Source: Yersinia kristensenii (GTDB lineage Bacteria; Pseudomonadota; Gammaproteobacteria; Enterobacterales; Enterobacteriaceae). Taken from it: DNA of 64,000 bases. Each line of letters begins with the position of its first letter. Position 1 is the stretch's first letter. Of this stretch, positions 29,857-40,703 are shown one piece after another. The stretch lies in assembly GCF_900460525.1 (NCBI RefSeq), contig NZ_UHIY01000001.1:4644939-4708938 (forward strand). The letters are read 5' to 3'. A program made the position numbers and the translations under genes. The notes below the pieces were generated by a model. The model did no database searches. It was given only the letters and a program-made list of their open reading frames with translations, and was not told the origin of the DNA.

Positions 29857-31431
29857 TCACACAGGTACAAGAGAGCGCGTCATCAATTGCATAACATTCT
29901 CTTCATTGGCCTCATGCGCCAATAACTCGCCAGTTAATTGCCCCGAACGCATGGTGAGAATGCGGTCACTGACGGCAAGCACTTCCGGTAAGTCTGAGGA
30001 AATCAGTATGATAGCGACGCCCTTTGCCGCCATGTCCCGTAACAACCGGTGGACATCCGCTTTCGCGGCAATATCGACTCCGCGCGTCGGCTCATCGACA
30101 ATCAGCAGCGCTGGGTTCTGAGCCATCCACCGCGCCAATACCACTTTTTGCTGATTCCCCCCCGACAACGTAGCAATATCGGCCCCCAAGCTAACGGCGC
30201 GCAGGTTTAACTGTTGTTTAAAATCAAGAAATGAGGCCCGCTCACGTTGCCGGTCAATAAAGTGATGGGCGGCGCGTAACGGGGAATAGATAATCGCGAA
30301 ATTCTCTTCTACTGACAGAGACATAAACAAAGCTTGCTGCTTGCGATCTTCCGGCACCAGGCCGATACCGGCGGCAATAGCATCACGGGGGGAAGACGGA
30401 TGGTAGGCTTTCCCCTGAACACGTAATGTCCCGCTACCTATTGGATCTGCACCAAATAACAGCCGGGCAATTTCCGTTCTTCCCGCCCCCACCAGCCCGG
30501 CAAAACCGACAATTTCGCCCGCTTTTACCGTAAAACTGACATTACGCACACTGACGCGATCGGCTCCCGCAGAGGCACTCGACAGGTTTTCGACTGCCAG
30601 AATATTGCTGCCAGTCACACCGCGCACCGAGCGGTCGAACCCGGCTAAATCACGCCCAACCATCAGCCGGACAAGATTATCAATAGAGACATCTTTAACT
30701 TCGCCCTGCCCGACAAGCTGGCCGTCTCTTAATACGCTGTAGGTCTGGCATAGTGCTGTGATTTCTTCGAGGCGGTGACTAACATAAATAACAGCGACTC
30801 CGCTTTCAGCAATGGTGCGCACTACCTGTTTTAATTTTTCGACTTCAGCGGGGCTTAATGCTGCCGTCGGCTCATCCATGATAATTAATTGGGGTTTGGA
30901 TGTGAGTGCTCGGGCTATTTCCACCAACTGCTGTTCAGCAATACTTAATTCAGCAATTTTGCGTAATGGATTGATAGACACGCCAAGCAATGTCAACACT
31001 TGGCGCGCATCATTCACAATGGTCTTCCAGCGGACAAAACCAAATCGATTTACCGGCAAATGTCCGGCGAAAATAGTTTCGGCTACGGTTAAATCCGGGA
31101 ACAAACTAAATTCCTGATGGATAGTGGTAATACCGGCTTTCCAGGCATCAAGTGGTTTATTAAATGAAATCGTTCGGCCCTGCAAAATAATACTGCCGCC
31201 ATCCGGTTGATGTACGCCACTTAATATATTAATTAACGTCGATTTCCCTGCACCGTTCTCACCTAATAGCGCTCTTATTTCCCCCGCTCGCAGAGAAAAA
31301 GAGACGTTATTCAGCACGGTCTGACCAAAAAATAATTTAGTCAGATTCCGAACGCTAATATATTCCTCACTATCCCGACTCACTGCTGAAGAATCAGGAT
31401 GTGAAGATAATAATAAAGTCTCGAGCGACAT
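29857..31431 (-). CDS. Ribose-type sugar ABC importer ATPase (two ABC domains)
   Basis: The 524-residue RbsA/MglA-type ATPase has two nucleotide-binding domains. The first has Walker A GENGAGKST (near 57), signature LSIAEQQ and Walker B LIIMDEPTAALS. The second has a degenerate Walker A GLVGAGRTE (near 318), signature LSGGNQQKV and Walker B LLIVDEPTRGVD. This is the usual layout for the carbohydrate-2 family. The start overlaps the binding-protein stop in TAATG. Confidence 0.93.
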   Translation of the reverse strand: MSLETLLLSSHPDSSAVSRDSEEYISVRNLTKLFFGQTVLNNVSFSLRAGEIRALLGENGAGKSTLINILSGVHQPDGGSIILQGRTISFNKPLDAWKAGITTIHQEFSLFPDLTVAETIFAGHLPVNRFGFVRWKTIVNDARQVLTLLGVSINPLRKIAELSIAEQQLVEIARALTSKPQLIIMDEPTAALSPAEVEKLKQVVRTIAESGVAVIYVSHRLEEITALCQTYSVLRDGQLVGQGEVKDVSIDNLVRLMVGRDLAGFDRSVRGVTGSNILAVENLSSASAGADRVSVRNVSFTVKAGEIVGFAGLVGAGRTEIARLLFGADPIGSGTLRVQGKAYHPSSPRDAIAAGIGLVPEDRKQQALFMSLSVEENFAIIYSPLRAAHHFIDRQRERASFLDFKQQLNLRAVSLGADIATLSGGNQQKVVLARWMAQNPALLIVDEPTRGVDIAAKADVHRLLRDMAAKGVAIILISSDLPEVLAVSDRILTMRSGQLTGELLAHEANEENVMQLMTRSLVPV

Positions 31432-32399
31432 TATTTTACGAGCCCAATACGTTCTGCATCATTTAGATTTTTGCTGGTAATAGCGACCGGGCTCACTAAA
31501 ACATCAACTGTGGCCGGGCGGGCACCGGTACGAATATAATCGGTCAGGATTTTCACCGCTTCACGGCCTTGCTTACCAGGGTACTGATCCACTGTTCCCG
31601 TTAATACACCATCACGCACCGCTTTCAGGGCATCGGTTGAGCCATCGTAACCAAAGATTGCAATTTTTCCTTTCAGGCCGCGCGCTTCAACTGCTTGAGC
31701 CGCACCCAATGCGCTGTCATCATTGCCCGCGACAATCACTGTTGGGGGATTTGCCAAACCGGTTAACAGATTTTCTGTCACAGATAAGCCCTGGTCGCGG
31801 TTAAAGCGCGCAGTTTGTTCGGCAACAAATTTGTAAAGTTCAGGGTGCTTATCTAATGTATCGTGCACGCCCTTACTACGGTCATTTGCTGTCTTATCAC
31901 CTGGGATTCCCTGCAAATTAATAATTGTGGCTCCCTGAGGGAATAATTTCTCGACTGCCTCACCTTGGCGCTGTGCGCCGATTAAATTATCTGCCGCCAC
32001 GTTGGCAATAACTTCTGGCACCCCATTAACCGGGCGGTCGATAGTCACGACCGAAATACCTTCTTTAATTGCAGTACGCAATACTGGAGCCAGTGCAGTT
32101 GCATCGGCGGGCGCGATAATAATGCCATCAACCCCTTGAACAATGGCTGCTTCAATATCAGCGATTTGTTTAGGTGCACTTAATTGACCATCAGAACGAA
32201 TAATTTTCACATTACCCAATGTTTTAGCTTCAGCTTCAAGTTGTTCTTGTAGAAAAACAAAATGTGGGAAGCTGTATGATAATGCTGAGACTAAAATCGT
32301 CACCGGCGCATCTTTGCCTTTCGGCGCAGCATTAGCTGAAAATGCAAAGGTGCTCAACGCAATAGCTAATGTTGTCATTAAATAAGTTACTTTACGCAT
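31431..32399 (-). CDS. Periplasmic sugar-binding protein, ribose type
   Basis: A 322-residue substrate-binding protein. The signal peptide ends at SANA near residue 24. The type-I fold shows VTILVSALSYSFPHFVFLQ, the IIIAPADATALAPV motif of the sugar-binding cleft, VVTIDRPVNG near 120, and VIVAGNDDSALGAAQA near 225. It heads an operon of transporter, lactonase-like protein, three oxidoreductases and a sulfurtransferase, so its ligand should be the pathway substrate (a pentose or branched sugar is likely). Confidence 0.91.
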   Translation of the reverse strand: MRKVTYLMTTLAIALSTFAFSANAAPKGKDAPVTILVSALSYSFPHFVFLQEQLEAEAKTLGNVKIIRSDGQLSAPKQIADIEAAIVQGVDGIIIAPADATALAPVLRTAIKEGISVVTIDRPVNGVPEVIANVAADNLIGAQRQGEAVEKLFPQGATIINLQGIPGDKTANDRSKGVHDTLDKHPELYKFVAEQTARFNRDQGLSVTENLLTGLANPPTVIVAGNDDSALGAAQAVEARGLKGKIAIFGYDGSTDALKAVRDGVLTGTVDQYPGKQGREAVKILTDYIRTGARPATVDVLVSPVAITSKNLNDAERIGLVK

Positions 32400-32526
32400 A
32401 AGAATATATTTCCCCGTACATATGAAATTATCTAATATATTAAAATTAGAAAAATATGAATGAAATGATTAATTAAAATCGCTGCTACTCTTTTTGGTAA
32501 AACAATAGAATTTGACTATATCATGC

Positions 32527-32538
32527 GAATGATCATTT
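32527..32538. promoter_or_regulatory. AATGATCATT palindrome upstream of the sugar ABC operon
   Basis: GAATGATCATTT contains the perfect 10-base palindrome AATGATCATT (32528-32537), 129 bases ahead of the binding-protein start. The same core is found upstream of the MFS gene, where it is extended to 12 bases. Confidence 0.5.
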
Positions 32539-32633
32539 AAAATGGCAGTTCTTCATAACATTTTCACATTTAAATATGCGGAAAATAGAATACCTATTTC
32601 AATAAAAGTATTAACTAAAGAACATAATGATAT

Positions 32634-33794
32634 TTACGATGTTATTGCCGCAGGTTCCCTCCCACGTAAATAAGGAATTAACGTCAGCAAACCGCCCAGT
32701 GCCAGAACTACACCGACCCAGAGTGGAGAACGCAGGCCGAAGCCGGTATTAATCGCGTACCCGCCCGACCAAGAACCTAAAGCAAGCCCAGCGGTAATAA
32801 CCGATGAGTGCATAGTATTGACCAAGGGGCCAGGAGAAGCAGCGCGCATCACCCGGGCAACCATGGCCGGATTCAATGCCACTCCAGTTAATCCGATAGC
32901 GACGAAAGCGCCAATACTGGCGATAGCGTTTTGCGCAAATAGCGCGAATATCAGCAGTGCGAGGCTGAGAATACTCAGTCCACCGGCGAGCACCATGATT
33001 GTATGGCGATCAGCAAAACGCCCGACAATAATATTGCCGAGGACATTAGCTACACCGTAAATAACCAACAGCCACGGAATAGTGCTCGCTGAAAAATGCG
33101 TCACATCGATAAATATCGGTGAAAAAAAACTAAAAGCGGCAAAAGTTGCACCAATGATCAACCCGCTGGTCGCGTATGCCGCCCAAAGTTTGCGATTCCA
33201 TAAGGCGTAAAGTTCTGTTTTAAAACTAATATTATCCCGTTCTTTAGAGGCAGGGACTAACAAGGCAATGACCGCTGTGCAGAATATCGCTAACACCACA
33301 ACCGCCCAAAAACTGGTGCGCCAGCCAAAATACTGCTCAATTAACGCCGTCACGGGCACACCAAAAACTGGGGCCAGCATCAACCCACCGAGCACAAAAG
33401 AAGCTGCACGACCACGTTCTTGCGGTGCAACCAAGCTGGCACAGATAGTCATCGCCACCCCGAAGCAAGCCGAACTGGCAACTCCCATGATTATGCGGGC
33501 CACAGCCATCACATCATAATGGGTGGAAATCGCGGCGAGCACCCCACTGGCAACATAGATCAACAGCAACCAGAGTAACGCCTGCTTGTTAGGAGTCCGC
33601 AAGGCCAGCAGTAGCGCGGTCAAAAACGGCCCACCGATCGCCATACCTAAAGCATAAAACGAAATGAGATAACCAATCTGCCCCACTGTCACATCAAACG
33701 CCACAGCCAATGTCGGCATCATGCCAGCGACCATAAACTCAGCCGTCGTTAAAGAAAAAATTGTCAGGCCCAACAGATAAATAACAAACGGCAT
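32634..33794 (-). CDS. MFS transporter, DHA1/AraJ-like
   Basis: About 386 residues from the Met at 33794 (MPFVIYLLGLTIFSL), which follows GGGGTA. The longer frame from 33827 would begin inside a palindromic operator. It has twelve hydrophobic helices. The first-helix motif TTAEFMVAGMMPTLA and GYLISFYALGMAIGGP are typical of the AraJ/YdhP/Bcr-like DHA1 efflux branch. Transport of sugars or drugs outward is likely; the substrate is unknown. It is located after a TetR gene and is probably its target. Confidence 0.87.
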   Translation of the reverse strand: MPFVIYLLGLTIFSLTTAEFMVAGMMPTLAVAFDVTVGQIGYLISFYALGMAIGGPFLTALLLALRTPNKQALLWLLLIYVASGVLAAISTHYDVMAVARIIMGVASSACFGVAMTICASLVAPQERGRAASFVLGGLMLAPVFGVPVTALIEQYFGWRTSFWAVVVLAIFCTAVIALLVPASKERDNISFKTELYALWNRKLWAAYATSGLIIGATFAAFSFFSPIFIDVTHFSASTIPWLLVIYGVANVLGNIIVGRFADRHTIMVLAGGLSILSLALLIFALFAQNAIASIGAFVAIGLTGVALNPAMVARVMRAASPGPLVNTMHSSVITAGLALGSWSGGYAINTGFGLRSPLWVGVVLALGGLLTLIPYLRGREPAAITS

Positions 33795-33813
33795 AGTAGA
33801 TACCCCAATAATG

Positions 33814-33825
33814 GAATGATCATTC
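33814..33825. promoter_or_regulatory. Perfect 12-base palindrome ahead of the MFS gene
   Basis: GAATGATCATTC is a perfect palindrome 20 bases upstream of the MFS start and downstream of the TetR gene terminator. It is a likely TetR operator. Related sites are at 32527-32538 and, weaker, at 34518-34527. Confidence 0.65.
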
Positions 33826-33838
33826 AAGAATTAGCTAA

Positions 33839-33860
33839 ACAAAAAGGGCACATGGCCCTT
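33839..33860 (-). terminator. Rho-independent terminator of the TetR gene
   Basis: AAGGGC (33844-33849) pairs with GCCCTT (33855-33860). On the minus strand TTTTTGTTTAG follows. It separates the regulator from the MFS gene, so the latter should have its own promoter. Confidence 0.82.
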
Positions 33861-33874
33861 AGGAAAAAACAACA

Positions 33875-34456
33875 TCATAATCTGGCGAGAGTACCTTCCA
33901 TCACATCCTCGAGAAACGCTCTATCTGGCATGGAGCGCCCCAAAATACGCAAACCATAGTAACTACTGAGAAAAGCACGGGCCATAGACAACGCCGAGCT
34001 TTCGCGAGAGACCTCGCCATCACGTTGGCCCTGAGTAAACAATTGGCACAGAACCTGCTCCAGCCGGGTGACATAGACTTTGCTAATCTGCTCAACTTTG
34101 GCATCTTTACCGGAACGTTCCAACGCAGCAAACAGGGCCATACAGCCACGGTTTTTGACAGGATCAAGATCACCGTCAATGCCCCACTGCATCAGCGCCC
34201 GCAATCGGGATTTTATGGGGCCGGGGCCATTCAATATTTGCGCTTGCGCCTGAATACCCAGCTCCTGATAGCGCGTGAGTGCTTCGTGGTAAAGCTTCTG
34301 TTTGCTGCCGAAAGCATTGTACAGGCTGCCGCGCCCAAGCCCGGTACATTCAACCAGCTCCTGCGCTGATGCGGCTTCATAGCCCTTGGACCAGAACACT
34401 TCCATTGCTGCTTCAACCACTGCAACGTCATCAAATTCCCGGGGTCTGCCACTCAT
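33875..34456 (-). CDS. TetR-family transcriptional regulator
   Basis: 193 residues from the ATG at 34456 (MSGRPREFDD); an upstream TTG in frame at 34474 is less likely. The N-terminal helix-turn-helix is ASAQELVECTGLGRGSLYNAFGSKQKLY (its second half, near residues 40-55, holds the recognition helix). The C-terminal ligand domain contains CMALFAALERSG. It probably represses the adjacent MFS gene and itself. Confidence 0.88.
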   Translation of the reverse strand: MSGRPREFDDVAVVEAAMEVFWSKGYEAASAQELVECTGLGRGSLYNAFGSKQKLYHEALTRYQELGIQAQAQILNGPGPIKSRLRALMQWGIDGDLDPVKNRGCMALFAALERSGKDAKVEQISKVYVTRLEQVLCQLFTQGQRDGEVSRESSALSMARAFLSSYYGLRILGRSMPDRAFLEDVMEGTLARL

Positions 34457-34517
34457 GTCTATTTGCCTCTTCAAGGTGATACGGACACGCTCACAGCTTA
34501 ACCTTACGCCAATTTGT

Positions 34518-34527
34518 AATGATCAGT
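34518..34527. promoter_or_regulatory. Weak TGATCA-centred site upstream of the TetR gene
   Basis: AATGATCAGT shares the AATGATCA core with the two better palindromes. It lies 62 bases before the regulator start, so autoregulation is possible. Confidence 0.4.
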
Positions 34528-34634
34528 CAAATATAGATCGGACAGGCGCATAAAAAATGAGGGACAGACATAAACCTCTGACCTCCACCAACAGTTATAA
34601 AATTAATATCTTTTAAATTCAATTAATTATAAAT

Positions 34635-35060
34635 TTAATATTCCTGATCAACAATCAGCCGTTTGCCCAACATGATGCTGTCTTGGGTTTCGTAATCCAG
34701 CTTTTCATACATGCCAATCACTGCATCATTATCTTCTCGCACCATGATATTGAGCTTTGGGCAGCCACGGGCAATTAATTTCTTTTCTAACCGGCTGATC
34801 AGCGCATTGGCAAAGCCTCGCCCACGAAAATCAGGGTGAACGCCCAGATAATAAGCGGAGCCTCGGTGGCCGTCATAACCGCCCATCACCGAACCCACAA
34901 TCGCGCCGCTGACTTCCGCTACCAGAAATAATTCGGGGTCATGATTCAGCTTGCGTTCAATATCCATTTCCGGATCGTTCCAGGGGCGCAACAAGTCGCA
35001 ATGCTCCCACAGCAGAATCACTTCTTCAAAATCACCTTGCTGAAATACGCGGATTTCCAT
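34635..35060 (-). CDS. ypeA: GNAT-family acetyltransferase YpeA
   Basis: 141 residues from the Met at 35060 ([14 protein letters not shown]). It is a single GNAT domain with the acetyl-CoA-binding motif [13 protein letters not shown] near residue 80 and the conserved segment [15 protein letters not shown] near 25, which identifies the YpeA group. The acetyl acceptor is unknown. As in E. coli, it lies close to and divergent from the hemF region. Confidence 0.92.
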   Translation of the reverse strand: MEIRVFQQGDFEEVILLWEHCDLLRPWNDPEMDIERKLNHDPELFLVAEVSGAIVGSVMGGYDGHRGSAYYLGVHPDFRGRGFANALISRLEKKLIARGCPKLNIMVREDNDAVIGMYEKLDYETQDSIMLGKRLIVDQEY

Positions 35061-35244
35061 GGATATTCGCACCCTAGAGTAAAATGAATATGCTGATTAT
35101 TACGCTTTATTATATCACGCAATAATAAAGTGATATTTCCCATAGTGATAGTCCGTAATGATATTTGAGAAGATCCGGATAAATCTCGCCAGAATCCTAC
35201 TCACTCAGCACTCATCCGCACCGAGAGTACAACAATGACGGTAA

Positions 35245-36221
<977 letters not shown>

Positions 36222-36222
<1 letters not shown>

Positions 36223-36695
36223 TGCAAATTTGGGTTGATGCGGACGCCTGTCCGAATGTCATTAAGGACGTGTTATTTCGTGCCGCAGACAGAACCGGCA
36301 TGATGGTCACACTGGTGGCGAATCAGCCACTCAAAACACCGCCCTCGAAGTTTATCCGCACCTTACAGGTGGCTTCCGGCTTTGATGTTGCTGATAACGA
36401 AATTGTGCAGCGGGTCGAAAAAAACGATCTGGTCATCACCGCCGATATTCCGCTGGCGGCGGAGGTGATTGAGAAAGGGGGGATTGCGCTCAACCCGCGC
36501 GGTGAGCGCTATACTCCGGATACCATTCGTGAGCGGTTGAATATGCGGGACTTTATGGACACCATGCGCGCCAGCGGTATCCAAACCGGTGGCCCCAACA
36601 CCTTGAATCAGCGGGATCGCCAGCAATTTGCCAATGAGCTGGATAAGTGGTTACAGCAGGCCAGCAAACACCGCCGAAATACCCTTCGTTCTTGA
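36222..36695 (+). CDS. yaiI: UPF0178 protein YaiI
   Basis: 157 residues from the ATG at 36222, which overlaps the hemF stop. The start [16 protein letters not shown] has the acidic PIN/NYN-like nuclease fold motif DADACP, and ITADIPLA near residue 75 has a second conserved Asp. Its function is unknown; a nucleotide- or RNA-processing role is suggested by the fold only. The last five codons and the stop (NTLRS) are encoded inside an ERIC repeat, so the original C-terminus was replaced. Confidence 0.9.
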
Positions 36696-36804
36696 AGCCG
36701 CAGGGTTGTTAGCTGCGCGCACTCACCCGAATCACTTACAAGTGTAAGCTCATCGGGATTTGCTTGCTGGCTGCCTACCTGCAACTCCAATTACTTTGGG
36801 TATA
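36679..36804 (-). repeat. ERIC repeat overlapping the yaiI 3' end
   Basis: A 126-base ERIC element in reverse orientation. It has ends ATACCC (36679-36684) and GGGTATA (36798-36804), core ACCCGAATCACTTACAAGTG and GTAAGCTCATCGGGA, and arm TGCAACTCCAATTAC. It fills most of the gap between yaiI and convergent maeB and may act as a bidirectional hairpin. Confidence 0.93.
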
Positions 36805-36845
36805 AGTTTTTCATTTCACAAAAAACTACCGAAGCGGAAGAGGTT

Positions 36846-39125
36846 TTATAGTGGCTCGGTTTGCGCTTCAACTACCGCCAACGCCACCATATTCACGATA
36901 CGGCGCACCGAAGCAATCGGTGTCAGAATATGAACCGGCTTCGCTACCCCCATCAGCACTGGCCCTACCGTTACGCCCTCTGAAGAGGTCACTCGCAGCA
37001 AGTTATAACTGATTCGCGCCGCTTCCATATTAGGCATAATCAGCACGTTAGCCGCCCCTTTCAGAGGGCTATCCGGCATCAGGTTATGGCGAATACTCTC
37101 TACCAGTGCCGCGTCACCGTGCATTTCGCCATCAATCTCCAGTTCAGGTGCCATCTGATTCACCAACTCCAGAGTGCGGCGCATTTTACGGGCTGCCGGG
37201 CAATTCGAGGTACCAAAGCTCGAATGAGACAACAACGCCACTTTTGGTTCAATACCAAAACGTCGCACAGTTTCAGCCGCCATCAAGGTAATCTCGGCTA
37301 GCTGCTCTGGTGTGGGGTCATCATTGACGTAAGTGTCGGCGATAAAAGTGTTACCGGTGGGTAACAGCAACGCATTCATCGCGCCCGCCACATGCGCACC
37401 CTCGCGGAAACCAAAGACTTTCTCGACCACATCATAGTGTTCATGATAAGTGCCGATGGTGCCGCAAATCATCGCATCGGCCTCGCCCCGATGAACCATA
37501 ATGGAGCCAATCAGAGTCGGGTTGCCAATCACTGCGCGCCGCGCCTGTTCCTGCGAAACACCACGGCGCTTCATGATTTGATAGTATTCATGCCAGTAAT
37601 CTTTAAAGCGTGGGTCAGATTCATTATTGACCACTTCAAAGTCTTTCCCGGCAGTAATTTGCAGGCCCAATTTCTTCAGTCGGGTCTCAATCACACTTGG
37701 GCGACCAATCAAGATAGGATATGCCAGCCCTTGAGAAACAAGCTCCTGAGTCGCATGCAATACGCGCTCCTCTTCCCCTTCGGCCAAAACCACTCGCTTC
37801 ATCTCTTTTTTCGCTTGCGAGAAAATCGGCTTCATAAACAAGTTGGTTTTATAGACGAATTCCGACAGTTTTTCGATGTAAGCGCTAAAATCAGTGATTG
37901 GACGAGTGGCCACACCAGATTCCATTGCCGCTTTCGCCACCGCTGGTGCAATTTTCACAATCAAACGCGGGTCGAATGGTTTAGGAATAATGTATTCAGG
38001 GCCAAAGGAGAGATCTTGTTCTCCGTAAGCGGATGCCACTACATCACTTTGCTCAGCCAGCGCCAGATCGGCAATGGCGTGTACGCAAGCCAGTTTCATC
38101 TCTTCGTTAATGGTGGTCGCGCCCACATCCAATGCGCCACGGAAGATAAACGGGAAGCACAGTACGTTGTTAACTTGATTTGGATAATCTGAACGGCCAG
38201 TGCAGATAATCGCATCTGGCCGCACGGCTTTTGCTAACGGCGGTAAAATTTCAGGTTCCGGGTTCGCCAACGCCAAAATCAGCGGGCTAGGTGCCATAGT
38301 TTTGACCATGTCTTGCGTAAGCACACCGGGGCCAGAGCAGCCGAGGAAAATATCCGCACCCGGCATAGCATCGCCCAGGGTGCGCTGACCATTATCTTCA
38401 ATCGCGTAAGCCGCTTTGGTTTCCGCCATATTGGCTTCACGGCCCTTATAAATCACACCTTTGGAATCACAGGCCGTGATGTTGTGTGGCTTTAATCCCA
38501 GAGCCACCAGCAAATTCAAGCAAGCAATGGAGGCCGCCCCGGCCCCAGAAACCACTAACTTCACATCGCTGATATCTTTCTTCACCACCCGCAAGCCGTT
38601 GAGCACTGCGGCGGTACAGATAATCGCCGTGCCGTGTTGGTCATCATGAAACACCGGAATTTTCATGCGCTCGCGCAGTTTCTTCTCAATATAAAAACAT
38701 TCCGGTGCTTTGATATCTTCCAGATTGATGCCGCCAAAAGTGGGTTCCAGCGAAGCAATAATGTCGATCAGCTTGTCAGGATCGAGTTCATCTATTTCAA
38801 TATCAAACACATCAATACCGGAGAATTTCTTGAACAGAACCCCTTTCCCCTCCATCACCGGTTTACCCGCTAATGCGCCAATGTTGCCCAGCCCTAGCAC
38901 CGCCGTGCCATTCGAAATAACCGCCACCAGGTTCCCGCGCGCGGTATATTTATAGGCGGCCAGTGGGTCGGCGGCAATTTCCAGACACGGAGCAGCAACC
39001 CCCGGAGAATAGGCCAGCGCCAAATCCCGTTGGGTGGCTAGCGGTTTGGTGGGCGACACCTGAATTTTCCCCGGAGTAGGATATTGGTGAAAATCAAGCG
39101 CACTCTGTTTCAATTGTTCGTCCAT
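36846..39125 (-). CDS. maeB: NADP-dependent malic enzyme MaeB
   Basis: Oxidative decarboxylation of malate to pyruvate with NADP reduction. The 759-residue protein has an N-terminal malic enzyme part (about 1-430) with the YSPGVAAPC and [11 protein letters not shown] motifs and the dinucleotide motif [16 protein letters not shown]. It also has a C-terminal phosphotransacetylase-like regulatory domain (about 430-759), which binds acetyl-CoA as inhibitor in relatives. It is a single-gene unit convergent with hemF-yaiI. Confidence 0.97.
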   Translation of the reverse strand: MDEQLKQSALDFHQYPTPGKIQVSPTKPLATQRDLALAYSPGVAAPCLEIAADPLAAYKYTARGNLVAVISNGTAVLGLGNIGALAGKPVMEGKGVLFKKFSGIDVFDIEIDELDPDKLIDIIASLEPTFGGINLEDIKAPECFYIEKKLRERMKIPVFHDDQHGTAIICTAAVLNGLRVVKKDISDVKLVVSGAGAASIACLNLLVALGLKPHNITACDSKGVIYKGREANMAETKAAYAIEDNGQRTLGDAMPGADIFLGCSGPGVLTQDMVKTMAPSPLILALANPEPEILPPLAKAVRPDAIICTGRSDYPNQVNNVLCFPFIFRGALDVGATTINEEMKLACVHAIADLALAEQSDVVASAYGEQDLSFGPEYIIPKPFDPRLIVKIAPAVAKAAMESGVATRPITDFSAYIEKLSEFVYKTNLFMKPIFSQAKKEMKRVVLAEGEEERVLHATQELVSQGLAYPILIGRPSVIETRLKKLGLQITAGKDFEVVNNESDPRFKDYWHEYYQIMKRRGVSQEQARRAVIGNPTLIGSIMVHRGEADAMICGTIGTYHEHYDVVEKVFGFREGAHVAGAMNALLLPTGNTFIADTYVNDDPTPEQLAEITLMAAETVRRFGIEPKVALLSHSSFGTSNCPAARKMRRTLELVNQMAPELEIDGEMHGDAALVESIRHNLMPDSPLKGAANVLIMPNMEAARISYNLLRVTSSEGVTVGPVLMGVAKPVHILTPIASVRRIVNMVALAVVEAQTEPL

Positions 39126-39306
39126 TGTAGGTTCCCTTTGCTTTTATTCTTTGAGGTGGTATGACCAAGAACCAGTATAGTGAGTGAATTATCACAAACT
39201 ATGAAGCAGGCCATACTCTGCATAACATTTTTGCATCAACAGAAGAATTTACTTATCAATCAGGGGGGATTATCAACATTCAGGGATGACGAGCCTGGAA
39301 ATGAAG

Positions 39307-39324
39307 TGCCGTGAGATCACGGCA
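39307..39324 (-). terminator. Hairpin after nudK, possible terminator
   Basis: TGCCGTGA (39307-39314) pairs perfectly with TCACGGCA (39317-39324). It lies 34 bases after the nudK stop but lacks a clear T-run, so terminator function is uncertain. Confidence 0.5.
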
Positions 39325-39358
39325 ACAAAATAAAGCAGAGCACTGAATAAGAATAATA

Positions 39359-39934
39359 TTAATTTAATAAGCCGTGGATTTGCGCATATTGCAACAGCAT
39401 GATGGTTTTGCCGTCTTTAATTCGGCCATCGGCCAGCATGGCAATAGCTTCAGTAAATGGTAATTCCACCACTTCAATGACTTCGTCTTCCACGCCGACG
39501 TCATCGGTGACTTTCTGATCCGGATGATATTCCGCGGCAAAGAAATGAACAATTTCAGTTACTCCGCCCGGCGACATATAAGCCTCAAACAGTTTTTGTA
39601 CTTGATCAACCTGATAACCGGTCTCTTCGACCGCTTCACGGCGGATACATTCTTCGGGAGAGTCGTTATCCAGTAAACCGGCACAGGCTTCCAGCAACAT
39701 GCCATCAGCATTACCGTTTACATAGGTTGGCATGCGAAATTGGTTAGTCAGCACCACAGTGCCATTGGCGCGGTTATATAACAGAATAGTCGCGCCATTC
39801 CCCCGGTCATACACTTCACGGGTTTGTTGTACCGGGGTTCCATTATCAGTTATTAAATCAAAGGTATATTTATGTAGTTTGAACCAGTTTTTTGATAACA
39901 GCTCTGTTTGGATATTTTCAATTTTGACTGACAT
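39359..39934 (-). CDS. nudK: GDP-mannose pyrophosphatase NudK
   Basis: A Nudix hydrolase of 191 residues that splits GDP-mannose to GMP and mannose-1-phosphate in the cytoplasm. The Nudix box runs from the Gly in CAGLLDND to REAVEETGY at about residues 86-108, with the metal-binding REAVEE. The N-terminal beta strands ([16 protein letters not shown]) are typical of NudK. It is a single gene, placed next to maeB as the synteny predicts. Confidence 0.94.
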   Translation of the reverse strand: MSVKIENIQTELLSKNWFKLHKYTFDLITDNGTPVQQTREVYDRGNGATILLYNRANGTVVLTNQFRMPTYVNGNADGMLLEACAGLLDNDSPEECIRREAVEETGYQVDQVQKLFEAYMSPGGVTEIVHFFAAEYHPDQKVTDDVGVEDEVIEVVELPFTEAIAMLADGRIKDGKTIMLLQYAQIHGLLN

Positions 39935-40023
39935 AGTGCCTTCTTTAATCCCAACAACATAATAGAATTTTATCTGCTTAGCTAACGCTAGTCCCTGCTT
40001 ATTTGCAATAAAAACCGGCTGAA

Positions 40024-40048
40024 TAAAAAATGCCCCAATAATGGGGCA
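40024..40048 (-). terminator. Rho-independent terminator of napFDABC
   Basis: TGCCCCA (40031-40037) pairs with TGGGGCA (40042-40048). On the minus strand six T follow. It lies 29 bases after the napC stop. Confidence 0.9.
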
Positions 40049-40076
40049 AATAAGAGAGAGTCATTGAAAATTGCTG

Positions 40077-40676
40077 TTAGAAGCCGGTGGGCACGTCTTT
40101 CATATCCGGCAACTTATGGGCAATACCTTTATGGCAATCGATACAGGTTTTACCCGCTTCAATGGCTTTACTGTGCATTTTCGCCGCCACCGTTTTCTGT
40201 GCTGTGAAGTCCATATTGTCGAAATTATGACAGTTGCGGCACTCTTGCGAACCATTGGCTTTCATTCGTGCCCACTCATTTTCCGCCATGGTCAGGCGGT
40301 GAGCCTCAAACTTCTGCGGCGTATCAATCAAACCAAAAGTTTTGGCATACAATTCCTTACTGGCCTTGATTTTGCGCACCATTTTCGGCCCCCACTCATG
40401 GGGTACATGGCAATCAGGGCAGGTCGCCTTCACACCACTGCGGTTACTGTAGTGGATGGTTCCCATGTATTCCTGATAAACGTTGTCTTTCATTTCATGG
40501 CAGCTAATACAGAATTTCTCAGTATTCGCCATTTCCATGCCGGTATTAAAACCGCCCCAGAAAATGATGCCACTGACAAAGCCAATCAGCAGTAACGTGC
40601 CGAGCGCCAGCCGGCTCGGCCTGCGCCACCACTGCCATAATCGTTTGATAATACCGGGCTTTTTAGTCTCATTCAT
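40077..40676 (-). CDS. napC: Tetraheme cytochrome c NapC, quinol dehydrogenase
   Basis: Anchored in the inner membrane by one helix (about residues 23-45), with the heme domain in the periplasm. It passes electrons from quinol to NapAB. The 199 residues carry four heme motifs: CISCH near 57, CPDCH near 86, CRNCH near 147 and CIDCH near 179. It is the last gene of the nap operon. Because napGH is absent here, it should be the only electron entry point. Confidence 0.96.
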   Translation of the reverse strand: MNETKKPGIIKRLWQWWRRPSRLALGTLLLIGFVSGIIFWGGFNTGMEMANTEKFCISCHEMKDNVYQEYMGTIHYSNRSGVKATCPDCHVPHEWGPKMVRKIKASKELYAKTFGLIDTPQKFEAHRLTMAENEWARMKANGSQECRNCHNFDNMDFTAQKTVAAKMHSKAIEAGKTCIDCHKGIAHKLPDMKDVPTGF

Positions 40677-40703
40677 TGTTTATTCTCACAATAACCATCT
40701 CAC

